64,000 nucleotides of DNA from Curtobacterium flaccumfaciens. Lineage in GTDB: Bacteria; Actinomycetota; Actinomycetes; Actinomycetales; Microbacteriaceae. A model generated the notes under the pieces. The model was not told the origin of the DNA, made no database searches, and was given only the letters and a program-made list of their open reading frames with translations. Position 1 is the stretch's first letter; each line of letters opens with the position of its first letter. The DNA lies in the NCBI GenBank assembly GCA_029689965.1, contig CP121450.1, positions 3,534,001 to 3,598,000 on the forward strand, given 5' to 3'. Below, piece after piece: positions 19,026 through 29,013 of this stretch. Position numbers and translations under genes: made by a program.

Positions 19026-21077
19026 TCAGACGGCAGGCAGCGCCGCGTTCACCGCCGTCTGCGCCTGCCGCCACACCGCGGTGCGGGTGCCGGCGTACGT
19101 GCCCTCGACGTTGGCGTAGTGCCGCAGGTTGTTCTTGCCGCCGTCGGTGTTGCCCTGCCAGTAGGCCGTCACGGCGCGTGTGGTGCCACCGATCAGCCAG
19201 ATCTGGTCGGCGTCGTCGGTGGTACCGGTCTTGCCGAACAGTGTCGCGTCGTCGGGCGTCTGTCCGCCGCTCGCCGTACCGCCGCGGAACGCGCCCTGCA
19301 TCACCTCGAACGCGGTCGACGCCACCGTGCGACTGACGGCCTGCTTGCACGCCTTCGGCTGACCGCCGAGCTGCTTGCCGTCCGGGCCCGTCACCTGGTC
19401 GACGACGACCGGCGCGCAGTACACCCCGCCGTTCGCGATGCCGGCGTAGGCCGCCGCCATCGTCAGCGGAGCGATGCTCGTCGTACCGAGCACGGCAGCC
19501 GGGTTCGCGGGCAGGTCGCCTCCGCGGGCCGGGTGCACGCCGAGGCCGGCAGCCACGTCGCGGATGTCGCACAGGTCCAGCTGGGCAGCCATCGAGGCGT
19601 AGGCGGCGTTCACCGACTGCGCCGTCGCCGCTCGCACCGTGTACGGGCCGCCCTGACCTGGCGAGTCGTTCTTCGGGTTCCAGAACGCGTCGATCGTCGC
19701 GCCGCACTGCGTCCAGGTGCTCTGCGCGTGCCGGGTGCCGTTCACCACCGCATCCGGGCTCTGCCCGCGGCGAGCCACGCGAGCAGGGTGAACATCTTGT
19801 ACGTCGAGCCGACCTGGAAGCCGCTCGAGCCGCCGTACGCACGGTCGGTCGCGTAGCTCAGCGACGTCGCGGTCGCCGGGGCCTTCTCGGAGCGGTCGTA
19901 GTCCTTGTTCTGGGCCATCGTCAGGACGCGTCCGGTGCTGGCCTCCACCGTGTCGAGCGTCGCGCCGAGGGCGAAGCGGGACTCGGTGGCCGGGTCGTAC
20001 CGGTCGAGCAGCTCCTTCTGCTGCGCGTTCAGGTCGAGGTCGAGCGTCGTCTGGATCCGGTAGCCACCCGTCCGCCAGGCCTGCTCGCGGCGGTCCTCGG
20101 TCGGGCCGAGGCTGCGGCAGGTCCTGCGCCACCCGCACGGCGTGGTCGCAGAAGAACTCCGCTCCGCGGGCGACCGCCTCGCACCCCTGCTGCGGTGCGG
20201 TGATCCGGACGTAGTCCGCCGGCTTCGAGGCGAGCGCCCCGGTCAGCTCGGCACGGGTCAGGTGGCCCTGGTCGTGCATCGAGCGGAGGATGACGTCGCG
20301 ACGGGCGACGTTGTCGTCGTAGTGCGACGGCGTCGAGAGGTCTCGGCGCTCGGGCCACTGGACGATCGCGATGAGCGACGCCGCCTCGGCCGGGCTCAGA
20401 TCGGTGGCGTCCCTGCCGTAGTAGTGCTGCGCCGCCGCCTGCACGCCGTAGGTCTGGTCACCGAAGTACGCGATGTTCAGGTACGCGGTCAGGATCTCCT
20501 GCTTCGAGTACTCCTTCGCGAGTCCGATCGCGAGCTTCATCTCGGCGAGCTTCCGGTTCGCGGACCGCTTGGTCGCCTCCTTGTATGCCGCCTTGCGTTC
20601 CGCTTCTGTGTGAAGTTCGTTCGCCTGCTGGATCTTGAGGTTCCGCACGAGCTGCATCGTCAGCGTGGAGCCGCCCGAACCGCCCTTGCCACCGGCGGCG
20701 ATGACGCTCACGAGCGACCGGACCATGCTCATCGCGTCGACCCCGCCGGTCTCGTAGAAGCGCTTGTCCTCGCCGTCGACGGCCGCGTGCTCGAGGGAGT
20801 CGCTGATCTGGTCGAGCGTGAGGGACTGCCGGTTCTGCGCCCACACGTTCGCCAGGCGCACGGGCTTCCCGCCGCGGTACGCCCAGATCTCGTTCCGCTG
20901 CGGGAGGTCGCCGATCTCGATGTACTCGGGCATCGAGTCGAACACGCCGATCGCCGAGCTCGTCCCCACACCCGCGACCGCGAGCACCGGCGTCACGCCG
21001 ACCCCGACCAGCAACCCGGCGAGCACACTGCCACCCACGAAGCCGAGCACGGCTCCCCCTGCACGTCTGAACGTCAT
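19026..21077 (-). CDS. bifunctional (class A) penicillin-binding protein (two apparent frame breaks)
   Basis: This membrane-anchored peptidoglycan glycosyltransferase/transpeptidase starts MTFRRAGGAVLGFVGG with one N-terminal membrane segment. The GT51 domain shows GEDKRFYETGGVD (about residues 102-114) and GGSTLTMQLVRNL (about 135-147), with AYLNIAYFGDQTYGVQAAA further on. The transpeptidase domain has the SxxK motif GSTYKMF, SVN in AQSVNAAYASMA, and KTG in LFGKTGTTDDAD. The frame breaks near 20113 and 19768; the second is a G run one base short, the first is less clear. The length of about 685 residues is normal. No PASTA domain is seen at the C-terminus, which ends AQTAVNAALPAV. Confidence 0.88.
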   Translation of the reverse strand: MTFRRAGGAVLGFVGGSVLAGLLVGVGVTPVLAVAGVGTSSAIGVFDSMPEYIEIGDLPQRNEIWAYRGGKPVRLANVWAQNRQSLTLDQISDSLEHAAVDGEDKRFYETGGVDAMSMVRSLVSVIAAGGKGGSGGSTLTMQLVRNLKIQQANELHTEAERKAAYKEATKRSANRKLAEMKLAIGLAKEYSKQEILTAYLNIAYFGDQTYGVQAAAQHYYGRDATDLSPAEAASLIAIVQWPERRDLSTPSHYDDNVARRDVILRSMHDQGHLTRAELTGALASKPADYVRITAPQQGCEAVARGAEFFCDHAVRVAQDLPQPRPDRGPPRAGLADGWLPDPDDARPRPERAAEGAARPVRPGHRVPLRPRRDARHGGGQHRTRPDDGPEQGLRPLREGPGDRDVAELRDRPCVRRLERLPGRLDVQDVHPARVARRGQSPDAVVNGTRHAQSTWTQCGATIDAFWNPKNDSPGQGGPYTVRAATAQSVNAAYASMAAQLDLCDIRDVAAGLGVHPARGGDLPANPAAVLGTTSIAPLTMAAAYAGIANGGVYCAPVVVDQVTGPDGKQLGGQPKACKQAVSRTVASTAFEVMQGAFRGGTASGGQTPDDATLFGKTGTTDDADQIWLIGGTTRAVTAYWQGNTDGGKNNLRHYANVEGTYAGTRTAVWRQAQTAVNAALPAV

Positions 21078-21172
21078 GGCCGGAGCGTCCCAGCCAATCT
21101 CGGACGACAGCGGGGACTTCTCCGGAGAAATCCGACATAATGGCTGGGAAAGAGCCGAGGCGGTACGGATCG

Positions 21173-21828
21173 TTACGAAGGGCGAGCCAGCCCGTGTTCG
21201 TACGCGAAGATCACCGCGTGCACGCGGTCACGCAGGCCGAGCTTCGCGAGCACCCGACCGACGTGCGTCTTCACCGTCGACTCGCTGGTGTGCAGCGCCG
21301 CCGCGATCTCCTGGTTCGACAGTCCACCGGCGATCGCGAGCAGCACGTCCCGTTCCCGCGGCGTCAGCACCGACGTGGCGTCTCCCCGCCGTCGTCCGGG
21401 TCGGGCAGCCGGGTGCCGAAGAGCTCCAGCATCCGCTGCGTGACCCGCGGCGACACGACCGCCTCGCCCGACGCCACCGCCCGGACGGCGTCGAGCAGTT
21501 GCACCGAGCTGATGTCCTTGAGCAGGAATCCGCTCGCCCCGGCGCGGAGCCCGCCGAACGCGTACTCGTCGAGGTCGAACGTCGTGAGGACGAGCACCCG
21601 GCTGTCCGGCACCTGCTCGACGATCGCCGCCGTCGCCGTCACCCCGTCGACCCGCGGCATCCGGACGTCCATGAGCACCACGTCCGGGTGGTGGGCGCGG
21701 GCGAGTCGGACGCCGGCTGCGCCGTCCTCGGCCTCCCCCACGACCTCGATGTCGGGCTGCGCCTCGAGCAGCAGCCGGAACCCGGTCCGGATAAGCTGTT
21801 GGTCGTCGACGATCGCGACGCGGATCAT
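21173..21828 (-). CDS. NarL/LuxR-family response regulator (one apparent frame break)
   Basis: The receiver domain begins [18 protein letters not shown]. It has the acidic pocket VDD, the phospho-acceptor Asp in [13 protein letters not shown], and the conserved Lys in [11 protein letters not shown] run near 21378 is one base short. Beyond it the LuxR helix-turn-helix reads [20 protein letters not shown] and [13 protein letters not shown]. The corrected length is about 218 residues. Its start overlaps the kinase stop (ATGA), so it pairs with that kinase. It probably controls the upstream ABC exporter operon. Confidence 0.9.
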
Positions 21829-23131
21829 GCGGTCACCTTCCTGACCGGGATCGAGGCCCGGACCTCCCAGCCGCCGTCGGGGCGAGGGCCGGCGTCGACG
21901 CCGCCGTCGAGCGCGTGCACCCGTTCGCGGATGCCGATGAGCCCGCGGCCGGCACCGGTGGGGGTGTCGGGTGCGGACCGGCGCCCGTCGTCGACGACCA
22001 GGACGACGACGCTGTCCGTGGTGGACGTCACGACCGCCGAGACCGCGCGGGCGTCGGGTGCGTACCGGACGGCGTTGGTCAGCGACTCCTGCACGATCCG
22101 GTACACGGCGAGTTGCAGGGCGTCGTCGTCCGGCGGGGCGCCGACGAGCTCGAGCGTGACGGGGGTGCCGAGCGTCCGGAAGCCGTCGACGAGCTGCGGG
22201 AGGTCGCGGATCGCGGGCTGGGGGCGTGGGGAGCTGGCATGCCCGACTGAGCCCCGACGTCCCCGTCGTTCAGCACCCCGAGCATCCGCCGCATGTCGGT
22301 CATCGCGCTGCGGCCCACCTCGGCGACGCCGTGCATGGCGGCTGCCGACGGCTCCGTGGACGGGAGCCCGGCGGCGGCTCCCTCGGCCAGCCGGACCATC
22401 ACCGTCACCGAGTGCGACACGATGTCGTGCATCTCGCGGGCGATCCTCGCGCGTTCCGCCGCGGCGGCGAGACGTGCCTGCTGGTCCCGCTCCCGAGCGA
22501 GTTGGCGTGCTCGCTCGATCAACGCCTCGGTGTAGCGGCGGCGATCCCCGGTCGTCGTGCCGATCAGGACCGCGATCACGAGGAAGGCGGGCAGTGCCGG
22601 CGCGAAGACCTCGCCGAGGCCGCCCGATCCCGGCGCGACGACCCACACCCGCACGGCGGTCGCGGCGGCTCCGAGCACCGATGCCACGGCGATGCTCCAC
22701 CAGCCGGCCGCCCGGGACCACCAGACGCACGCGGCGAAGGCGGCGAAGAGCATGGGCGAGTACCCGGCCTCGGTCCACGCCATCACGACGACCGACACGA
22801 GGCCGGCCACCACGGTGATCTGCGGCCGGGTTCGCCGGAACGGGATGCCCGACACCGCGATGCCCACCAGGACCAGGACGATGACGGTGTTCGCGACGGA
22901 CTCGTCCGCGCGCCACACCCCGGCGATCGCGAACGCGAACTCGGGACCACCCAGAACAGGATGAGCAGGGCGTCCGCGACGCGCGGGTGCCCGGCCCACA
23001 GGCGTCGGATCGGGCCGGGCGGGACGGGCAGCGTGACGTCCCGGCGCCGTCGAGGGCGCCGGGACGGATGCGGGTGCGGTCTGGGCGTCGGGCACGGGTA
23101 CCGCTCCGGCAGCGCGTCCCGCTTCGGTCAC
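21825..23131 (-). CDS. NarL-type sensor histidine kinase (several frame breaks)
   Basis: This is a membrane sensor kinase of the DesK/LiaS-like group. The likely start is a GTG overlapping the permease stop (GTGA). The N-terminal ~60 codons contain at least two lost bases, so that part is uncertain. Further breaks lie near 22947 and 22230 (C runs one short). Four to five hydrophobic segments (for example [14 protein letters not shown] and [13 protein letters not shown]) precede a HisKA_3 domain with the phospho-acceptor in [17 protein letters not shown]. The ATPase domain has [16 protein letters not shown] (N box) and [19 protein letters not shown] (G box). Short extracellular loops suggest sensing within the membrane, as in cell-envelope-stress and lantibiotic-responsive systems. 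Confidence 0.82.
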
Positions 23132-23991
23132 GCGTCTCGCTTCTGGGCAAGGGCGAGGGCCGTCACCGTCGCGACGACCACCCACGCCGCCAGCACCGCG
23201 AATCCACTCCACCCGCCCAAGGCTAGGACGCCGTCGTGCCATCCCGACGTGTCCTCGGTGCCGAACTGCATCAGCGGCTGTCCGGCGTTCTGCGGGAGCA
23301 CGTTGTTCACCGTGCCGAGCCACTTCGCGTTGGTGAAGCCCTGGACGAGCTGCACGATCACCGGTGCAACGAGCATGAGGCCGAGCACACTGGCGATCGC
23401 CCCCGCGGTGGACCGCAGGACGATGCCCACGGCGAAGGCGAGCAGTCCGATGAGCGTCAGGTACACGGACGCCCCCAGCAGCGGCATCGCGACGCTGCCG
23501 TCGAGCGACGCCTCGACGCCGTTCGCGTTCGCGATCGGCAACGTGACGAACGCCGTCGCCCACACGCTGATCGCGCTGGCGACGAAGACGGTCGCGGCGA
23601 GCACGACGCCCTTCGCAGCGAGCGCCTCCCACCGTCGGGGCACGACGGCGAACGTCGAACGGATCATGCCGGTGCCGTACTCGCCGGTGACGACGAGGGC
23701 ACCGATCACCGCGACGACCAGGACCGAGATCGTCGCGCCGCTCGTGCTGTACTGCACGAGGGCGTTGCGCGCGGCGTCACCGGTGAGCGTCTTCCCGTCG
23801 GTGTTCGCCAACGAGGCCAGCAGCAGCCCGATGCCGATCGGCAGGAGGATCAGGACGAGGTAGCTCCAGATCGTCGAGCGGAGCGACCGCAGCTTGACCC
23901 ACTCGGAGTGCAGGACCCCGGAGAAGCGCAGGCGGACGTCGTCGTGGTGGACGGTGGTGCGCGGCCGTTCGGCCGTCATGGTGGCGCTCAT
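23128..23991 (-). CDS. ABC-2 type exporter permease
   Basis: The 287-residue membrane protein starts MSATMTAERPRTTVHHDD and overlaps the ATPase stop by 4 nt. A cytoplasmic N-terminus ends in HSEWVKLRSLRSTIWS, a hallmark of BcrB/NatB-like permeases, followed by about six hydrophobic segments and the VTGEYGTGMIRSTF motif. With the upstream ATPase it should form an exporter of the bacitracin/lantibiotic-resistance type. The substrate is not known. Confidence 0.85.
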   Translation of the reverse strand: MSATMTAERPRTTVHHDDVRLRFSGVLHSEWVKLRSLRSTIWSYLVLILLPIGIGLLLASLANTDGKTLTGDAARNALVQYSTSGATISVLVVAVIGALVVTGEYGTGMIRSTFAVVPRRWEALAAKGVVLAATVFVASAISVWATAFVTLPIANANGVEASLDGSVAMPLLGASVYLTLIGLLAFAVGIVLRSTAGAIASVLGLMLVAPVIVQLVQGFTNAKWLGTVNNVLPQNAGQPLMQFGTEDTSGWHDGVLALGGWSGFAVLAAWVVVATVTALALAQKRDA

Positions 23992-24899
23992 CGGGCGACC
24001 TCCGATCGGTACTCGACCTCGTCGTGCGTCAGCTCGAGGTAGGCCTGTTCGAGGCTCGCCGCGGTCGAGGCGAGCTGGTGCAGGACGATGCCGGACGCCG
24101 CAGCGGCCTCGCCGATCCGTTCGGCGCCGAGGCCGCGAACACGCAGGCCGCCGCCGTCCTCGTACGCGATGGCGACGTCCAGGCCCGCGATGGCCGACAT
24201 GAGCCGCTCGGGCTCGGGCGTGCGGACTGTCACCGACCCCTCGGTGGACGACGCCACGAGGTCGGCGAGGTCGGTGTCGGCGAGCACCCGTCCGCGACCC
24301 ATCACCACGATGCGGTCCGCCGTCAGTGCCATCTCGCTCATGAGGTGGCTCGAGATGAACACCGCGCGGCCGTCGGCGGCGAGACTCCGGGCGAGCTGCC
24401 GCACCCACACGACACCCTCCGGGTCGAGACCGTTGACCGGCTCGTCGAGGATCAGTGTCTGCGGGTCGCCGAGCAGTGCGGCCGCGATTCCGAGCCGCTG
24501 GCCCATGCCGAGCGAGAACCCGCCGACGCGCTTCTTCGCGACGTTCTCGAGCCCGGTCATCCCGATGACCTCCTCCACCCGCGACTTCGGGATGCGGTGC
24601 GTGACGGCGAGGGCGAGCAGGTGGTCGTACGCGCTGCGGCCCTTGTGCACGGCCTTCGCCTCGAGCAGAGCGCCCACGCGGTGCAGCGGGTCGCGCAGCT
24701 CGCGGTAGGGACGTCCGTCGACCACGGCGCTGCCCGAGGTCGGGCTGTCCAGGCCCATCACCGCGCGCATCGTGGTGGACTTCCCGGCGCCGTTCGGCCC
24801 GAGGAACCCGGTGACGACACCGGGCCGGACGGTGAACGACACGTCGTCGACGGCGGTCTTCTCGCCGTAGCGCTTCGTCAGGTTCTGGATCTCGATCAT
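23988..24899 (-). CDS. ABC-2 exporter ATP-binding protein, BcrA/CcmA type
   Basis: The 303-residue ATPase starts MIEIQNLTKRYGEKTAVDDV. Walker A is GPNGAGKST, the signature is degenerate FSLGMGQRLG, Walker B is LILDEPVNGLDPEG and the switch His is in VFISSHLMSEM. It is the first gene of a four-gene operon (ATPase, permease, kinase, regulator) in which every junction is a 4-nt overlap. Upstream lies a 26-bp palindrome that may be the binding site for the encoded response regulator. Confidence 0.9.
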   Translation of the reverse strand: MIEIQNLTKRYGEKTAVDDVSFTVRPGVVTGFLGPNGAGKSTTMRAVMGLDSPTSGSAVVDGRPYRELRDPLHRVGALLEAKAVHKGRSAYDHLLALAVTHRIPKSRVEEVIGMTGLENVAKKRVGGFSLGMGQRLGIAAALLGDPQTLILDEPVNGLDPEGVVWVRQLARSLAADGRAVFISSHLMSEMALTADRIVVMGRGRVLADTDLADLVASSTEGSVTVRTPEPERLMSAIAGLDVAIAYEDGGGLRVRGLGAERIGEAAAASGIVLHQLASTAASLEQAYLELTHDEVEYRSEVAR

Positions 24900-24962
24900 G
24901 CGGCAACGCTACGAATCCGGACCGCTCGTCCACATCGCCGCCAGCGCCCATCTTCCGGCGCC

Positions 24963-24988
24963 CCGGGTGGTACCCCGGTACCACCCGG
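24963..24988. promoter_or_regulatory. 26-bp perfect palindrome between ABC operon and hydrolase
   Basis: Perfect 12-bp arms (CCGGGTGGTACC and complement) around CC lie 64 bp upstream of the ATPase start and 46 bp upstream of the divergent hydrolase. The position fits an operator; the cognate protein is not shown by sequence. Confidence 0.65.
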
Positions 24989-25033
24989 CCGGCGCGCGGC
25001 ACGCCCCGGAGGCTGCGCGGATACGCTCGACGG

Positions 25034-26025
25034 ATGGCGGACTCCGGCTGGCACGAGGACCTCCTCGGGCGCCGTTCGAACGCCTCGAACTCCCGCTCGG
25101 CCAGGACTCCGAGGGGCCGGTCGTCGCGACCCTCGTCCGACGTCACCGGTCTCCCGCCGACCTCCTGCGGCACGCGCACGGTCCGCTGCACGGCGTCGAC
25201 GTCCTGTACGTGCACGGTTGGTCGGACTACTTCTTCCAGGTCGAGCTCGCCGATCGCATCGAACGGCTCGGGGCACGGTTCCACGCCCTCGACCTCCGTA
25301 AGTACGGTCGCAGTCTCCGGCCGCACCAGACGCCGGGGAACGTCAACGACCTCGCCACGTACGACGAGGACATCGGCGCCGCCCTCGACGCGATCGCCGC
25401 CGAGCACCACGGCGACTCCCGCCGGCGGCTGGTGCCGATGGGGCACTCGACCGGCGGGCTCACCCTGTCCCTGTGGGCCGCACGGCACCCGGAGCGCGTC
25501 GACGGCCTCATCCTGAACAGCCCGTGGCTCGAGTTCCAGGCGAGCGCGGTCGGCCGGGCACTCGTGGCACCGGTGATCAAGCTCGGAGCGCGGCGGAACC
25601 CGCTCGCCCCGATGCCGGCCGTCGACCCGGGCTTCTACACCCGGACGGTGTCCGCCGCGGGCGAAGGCTCGTGGACCTACGACCAGCAGTGGCGGCCCGA
25701 CCGGGGCTTCCCGCTGCACCCGGGCTGGCTCGCCGCAGTGTTCGACGGCCAGGCCACCGTCGAGGCCGGCCTCGAGCTCGAGGTCCCGGTGCTCGTGATG
25801 CTCAGCGACAAGAGCATGCTGCAGCCCCGGTGGGACGACGGGATGGCCCGGGCCGATGTCGCCCTCAACGTCGACGTCGTCGCGCACCGTGCCCTGTCCC
25901 TCGGCAGCGAGGTCACGGTCCGCCGGCTGCACGGGGCCGTGCACGACGTCGTGCTGTCGACGCCCGACGTGCGCGAGCACGCCTACGAGTCGATCGACCG
26001 GTGGGCCAGGTCCCTGCCGCGCTGA
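25034..26025 (+). CDS. alpha/beta hydrolase (one apparent frame break)
   Basis: This cytoplasmic serine hydrolase of about 330 residues starts MADSGWHEDLLG. The frame shifts near 25068, where one more G gives GAPFERLELPLGQDSEGP. The core has YVHGWSDYFFQVELADRI (oxyanion region), the nucleophile elbow PMGHSTGGLTLSLW, the acid in VLVMLSDKSM and the His in LHGAVHDVVLSTP. It resembles lysophospholipase/monoacylglycerol-lipase-like hydrolases; substrate unknown. It is divergent from the ABC exporter operon and shares the palindrome with it. Confidence 0.85.
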
Positions 26026-26050
26026 CCCGTCGGCCGTTACCCTGAGCGCC

Positions 26051-26424
26051 ATGACCGCATCGTTCAACCACACGATCATCGCGGCGAAGGAGCCCGCGGT
26101 GTCCGCGGCGTTCTTCGTCGACCTCCTCGAGGCAGCCGAGGCTCCGTCCTGGGGCCCGTTCACCAACCTGCAGCTCCCCGACGGCGTGCTCCTGCAGTTC
26201 GCCGCTCCCCGATCGACTTCCCGCCGCAGCACTACGCGTTCCTGCTCGACGACGAGCACTTCGACCGCGCCTACGCCCGGATCACCGCCGAGGGCCGCGA
26301 GCACTGGGCCGACCCGCAGCGCCAGCGCCCGGGCGAGACGAACACCGAGCACGACGGCCGTGGCGTCTACCTCCTCGACCCCTCGGGCCACTACATCGAG
26401 CTGCTCACGAGGCCGTACCTGTGA
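26051..26424 (+). CDS. VOC (glyoxalase/bleomycin-resistance) family protein (one apparent frame break)
   Basis: This small vicinal-oxygen-chelate fold protein of about 124 residues starts MTASFNHTIIAAKEP. It shifts frame near 26205 (C run one short) and continues DFPPQHYAFLLDDEHFDRAY to HDGRGVYLLDPSGHYIELL. The His early (FNHTI) and Glu late (HYIELL) fit VOC metal-ligand positions. Its stop overlaps the acetyltransferase start (GTGA). It is probably a lyase, dioxygenase-like or resistance protein; substrate unknown. Confidence 0.82.
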
Positions 26425-26990
26425 CGATCACGCTCGCCCGGCTCGACCCGACCGGTGCCGACCGTGCGGACCTCGTCGCGTTCCTGACCGGCGAGGGCTT
26501 CCCGTTCCACGTCCGCCGCACGATCGCCCGTACGGACGCCGATGCCGCGATCGACGCCGGCGCCTACCGCGACGACGAGCACGACACGTACTGGCTGGAG
26601 CACGACGAACTCGGACGCATCGGCATCATCCGACTCGAGGACCTCGCCGATCCCGTTCCCCTGTTCGACCTGCGCATCGCCGGGCGGTTCCGCGGCCAGG
26701 GCCTCGGCGTGCCGGCGCTGCAGGCGACGACCGACCACGTGTTCCGCACGATGGGCGACGTCACACGCTTCGAGGGACAGACCCGGGAGGACAACGTCGC
26801 GATGCGCCGTGTCTTCGTCCGCGCGGGCTGGGTGAAGGAGGCGCACTACCGCGAAGCGTGGCCGGTCGAGGGCGCCCGTCCCGTCGCGTCGGTCGCGTAC
26901 GGGATGCTCCGGCGCGACTGGGAATCGGGCGCGGTGACGCCCGTCCCGTGGGACGACGACATCATCGCGAGCAGCGAGCGGGGCCGCTGA
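26421..26990 (+). CDS. GNAT family N-acetyltransferase
   Basis: This 189-residue protein starts at a GTG (VTITLARLDPTGADRAD) overlapping the VOC stop. The acetyl-CoA loop region FDLRIAGRFRGQGLGVPALQ has the R-x-x-G-x-G/A pattern. TREDNVAMRRVFVRAGWVKE is the usual motif B in RimJ-like acetyltransferases. The acceptor is unknown. It is co-transcribed with the VOC gene. Confidence 0.87.
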   Translation: MTITLARLDPTGADRADLVAFLTGEGFPFHVRRTIARTDADAAIDAGAYRDDEHDTYWLEHDELGRIGIIRLEDLADPVPLFDLRIAGRFRGQGLGVPALQATTDHVFRTMGDVTRFEGQTREDNVAMRRVFVRAGWVKEAHYREAWPVEGARPVASVAYGMLRRDWESGAVTPVPWDDDIIASSERGR

Positions 26991-27078
26991 GGCACCGGCC
27001 TGGAGGCACGGCTCGTCTCCGCCACGCGGCGAACGTCGACAGGCGCGAACCGTCCAAGGCATCCGACTCTTGAGAGCG

Positions 27079-28847
27079 TCACTTCGGGCTGATGGTCACT
27101 GCGTACGAGGCGGCGCCGTTCCCGGCGGCGTTGACGGCGGTGACCCGCACCATGTTGTTCCCAGAGGGCAGGCCGGTGAGGGTGAGCGGGCTCGACGTTC
27201 CGCTCACCGTGTACGAGCCGTACATGGTGGACAGCACGTAGCTGGTGATCGGCAGTCCGCCGTCACTGGCCGGTGCGGTGAACGCCACCGTCGCGGACCC
27301 GGTGCCGTTGGTCGTGCTGGTGATGGTCGGCCGGCCGGGTGTCATCACCGTCACCGGAGCGGTACCGAACCGGACGACGGCGGCCTTGCTGACGTTGCCG
27401 GTCGCGTCGACGGCGAACAACGCCACCGTGTACTGCTGCCCCGTAGGAACTGAGGGCACCGCCGCTGAGGTCCCGGTGACGGTCAGCGGGGTGCCACTCT
27501 GCGGTGTCGCGTTCGCGCCGGAGCCCTGCACGAGCCGGGCGACGACGGACTTCGCGTCCTTGGACGCCGACGCCTTCCACGTGACCTTCCGCGGCGACGT
27601 CGCTGAGACCGCAACCGAGGTCGGTGCTGCCGGCGCCGTGACGTCAGCGCGGGCCTGCCACTGGAGCGTGCCGGTCTGCGGGTACCTCTCACCGTTGTCG
27701 CAGTACTGGGTGAACGACATGTCCACGGTGTCTGGCAGCCCGGTGACCGGGTCGTTGATGAACTGCTTCACGGTGACGGTGCCGTTCGAGTCGCAACTGC
27801 CGGAGTTCACCGTGTCGACGAGGCTGTAGTCACCGCTGACGGTGGTCTTCGTCGTCCCGACCGGAAGGGGCCGGCTGTTCGGACTCGTGAGCCGGATGTT
27901 GAGGGCGCTGCCGGAACCGTCGAGACGGTCCGCGTTGAACGTCCACCCGGAGACGCCGGAAACGACGGTCATGGCCGTGTTCGCCGCGGTGACCTTGGTC
28001 GTCTTGCCCTGGTCGACGATGCCCTTGCCGGATGAGGTGATCCCGGTCGTTCCGAGGAAAGCGGACCCGGTGAGCGGCACGTTACGAGTCGTTGCTCCGA
28101 CCTTCATGCTCACCGCAGCAGTGGCAGGACCGGGAGTCTTCGGCGCGAACCCGACCCTGAACGAGCAGGTGGCGTCGGTAGCGAGGGTGGTCTTGCAGGT
28201 GCTGCCGCTGACGGAGAACGACGATGCGTTCACCCCGACGACTGCAGGCGTGCCGAGCGTGACAGCCGCGGTACCGGTGTTGTGCACCGTCTCGACCTGC
28301 ACCGTCTTCGGCAGTCCGATGAACGTCTTCGCGAAGACGACGTTCCGAGCTCCGAAGACCACAGATCCGGCGGCGTCCTCCCGAACCGGCACTCACCGAC
28401 GCCGGGCACGACGCCGTCGAAGCGGGTGATCGTGCCGTTCGTCGGGTCGGACGCGATGTCGACGATGTCGAACTCGCCGTACATGTACTCCCCGTTGATG
28501 GCCAACGTGGGCACTTTCGCACCGTACGGCTGCTGCCCGACGAGGCGGTACACCCCGGTGGTCAACGGCTTGTCGTCCGGTGGGGTCAGGATGAACGACG
28601 CGCTACTGGTGCTCGAGACAGTCATCCGGGCGTCGATGCCGCGGGTGGTGTCCGAGAGGTACCGCTGCACGTTCGACCCGTCAGCGAACTGCGGCGTTCC
28701 GCGGTCCGAGTAGTGCGGGGAGAGGATCTGCAGCACCCCTCCGGTCGGCGCGGCCGCTTCGGCCGGTCCGGCACCGATCGTGCCGACGAGCCCAGCGGTG
28801 AGAAGCACGGCAGCACCGAATGCTGCTGAGCGGGCGATGCGCTGCAT
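27079..28847 (-). CDS. large secreted protein with C-terminal fibronectin-III-like domains (one apparent frame break)
   Basis: The start MQRIARSAAFGAAVLLTAGL opens a Sec signal peptide ending near AEAAAPTG. The frame breaks near 28380 (one G short) and the corrected protein has about 589 residues. The N-terminal ~180 residues are unfamiliar. The middle has an immunoglobulin-like stretch (TVHNTGTAAVTLGTPAVV, SFRVGFAPKTPGP) of the CARDB/abnormal-spindle type. The C-terminus carries two fibronectin-III-like units (PTSVAVSATSPRKVTWKAS and TSYVLSTMYGSYTVSGTSS). No LPXTG or membrane anchor is visible, so it is probably released or loosely wall-bound. It sits in an accessory stretch next to a lipoprotein gene. 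Confidence 0.75.
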
Positions 28848-29013
28848 TGCGTGGTCCGTTCCGTCCCGTGCGCGCCTCGGGTAGGCGGCGCCGCAGACGC
28901 TACTCCCGAGCGTCCTCGTTGCACCGGACGCAGGTGGTTCGGTTGGGATGCGACGGAGGGTGTGCGCAGTGGTGCGGACGGGAGCCTCTTGCCGGACGGC
29001 TACGGCGTCAGCA

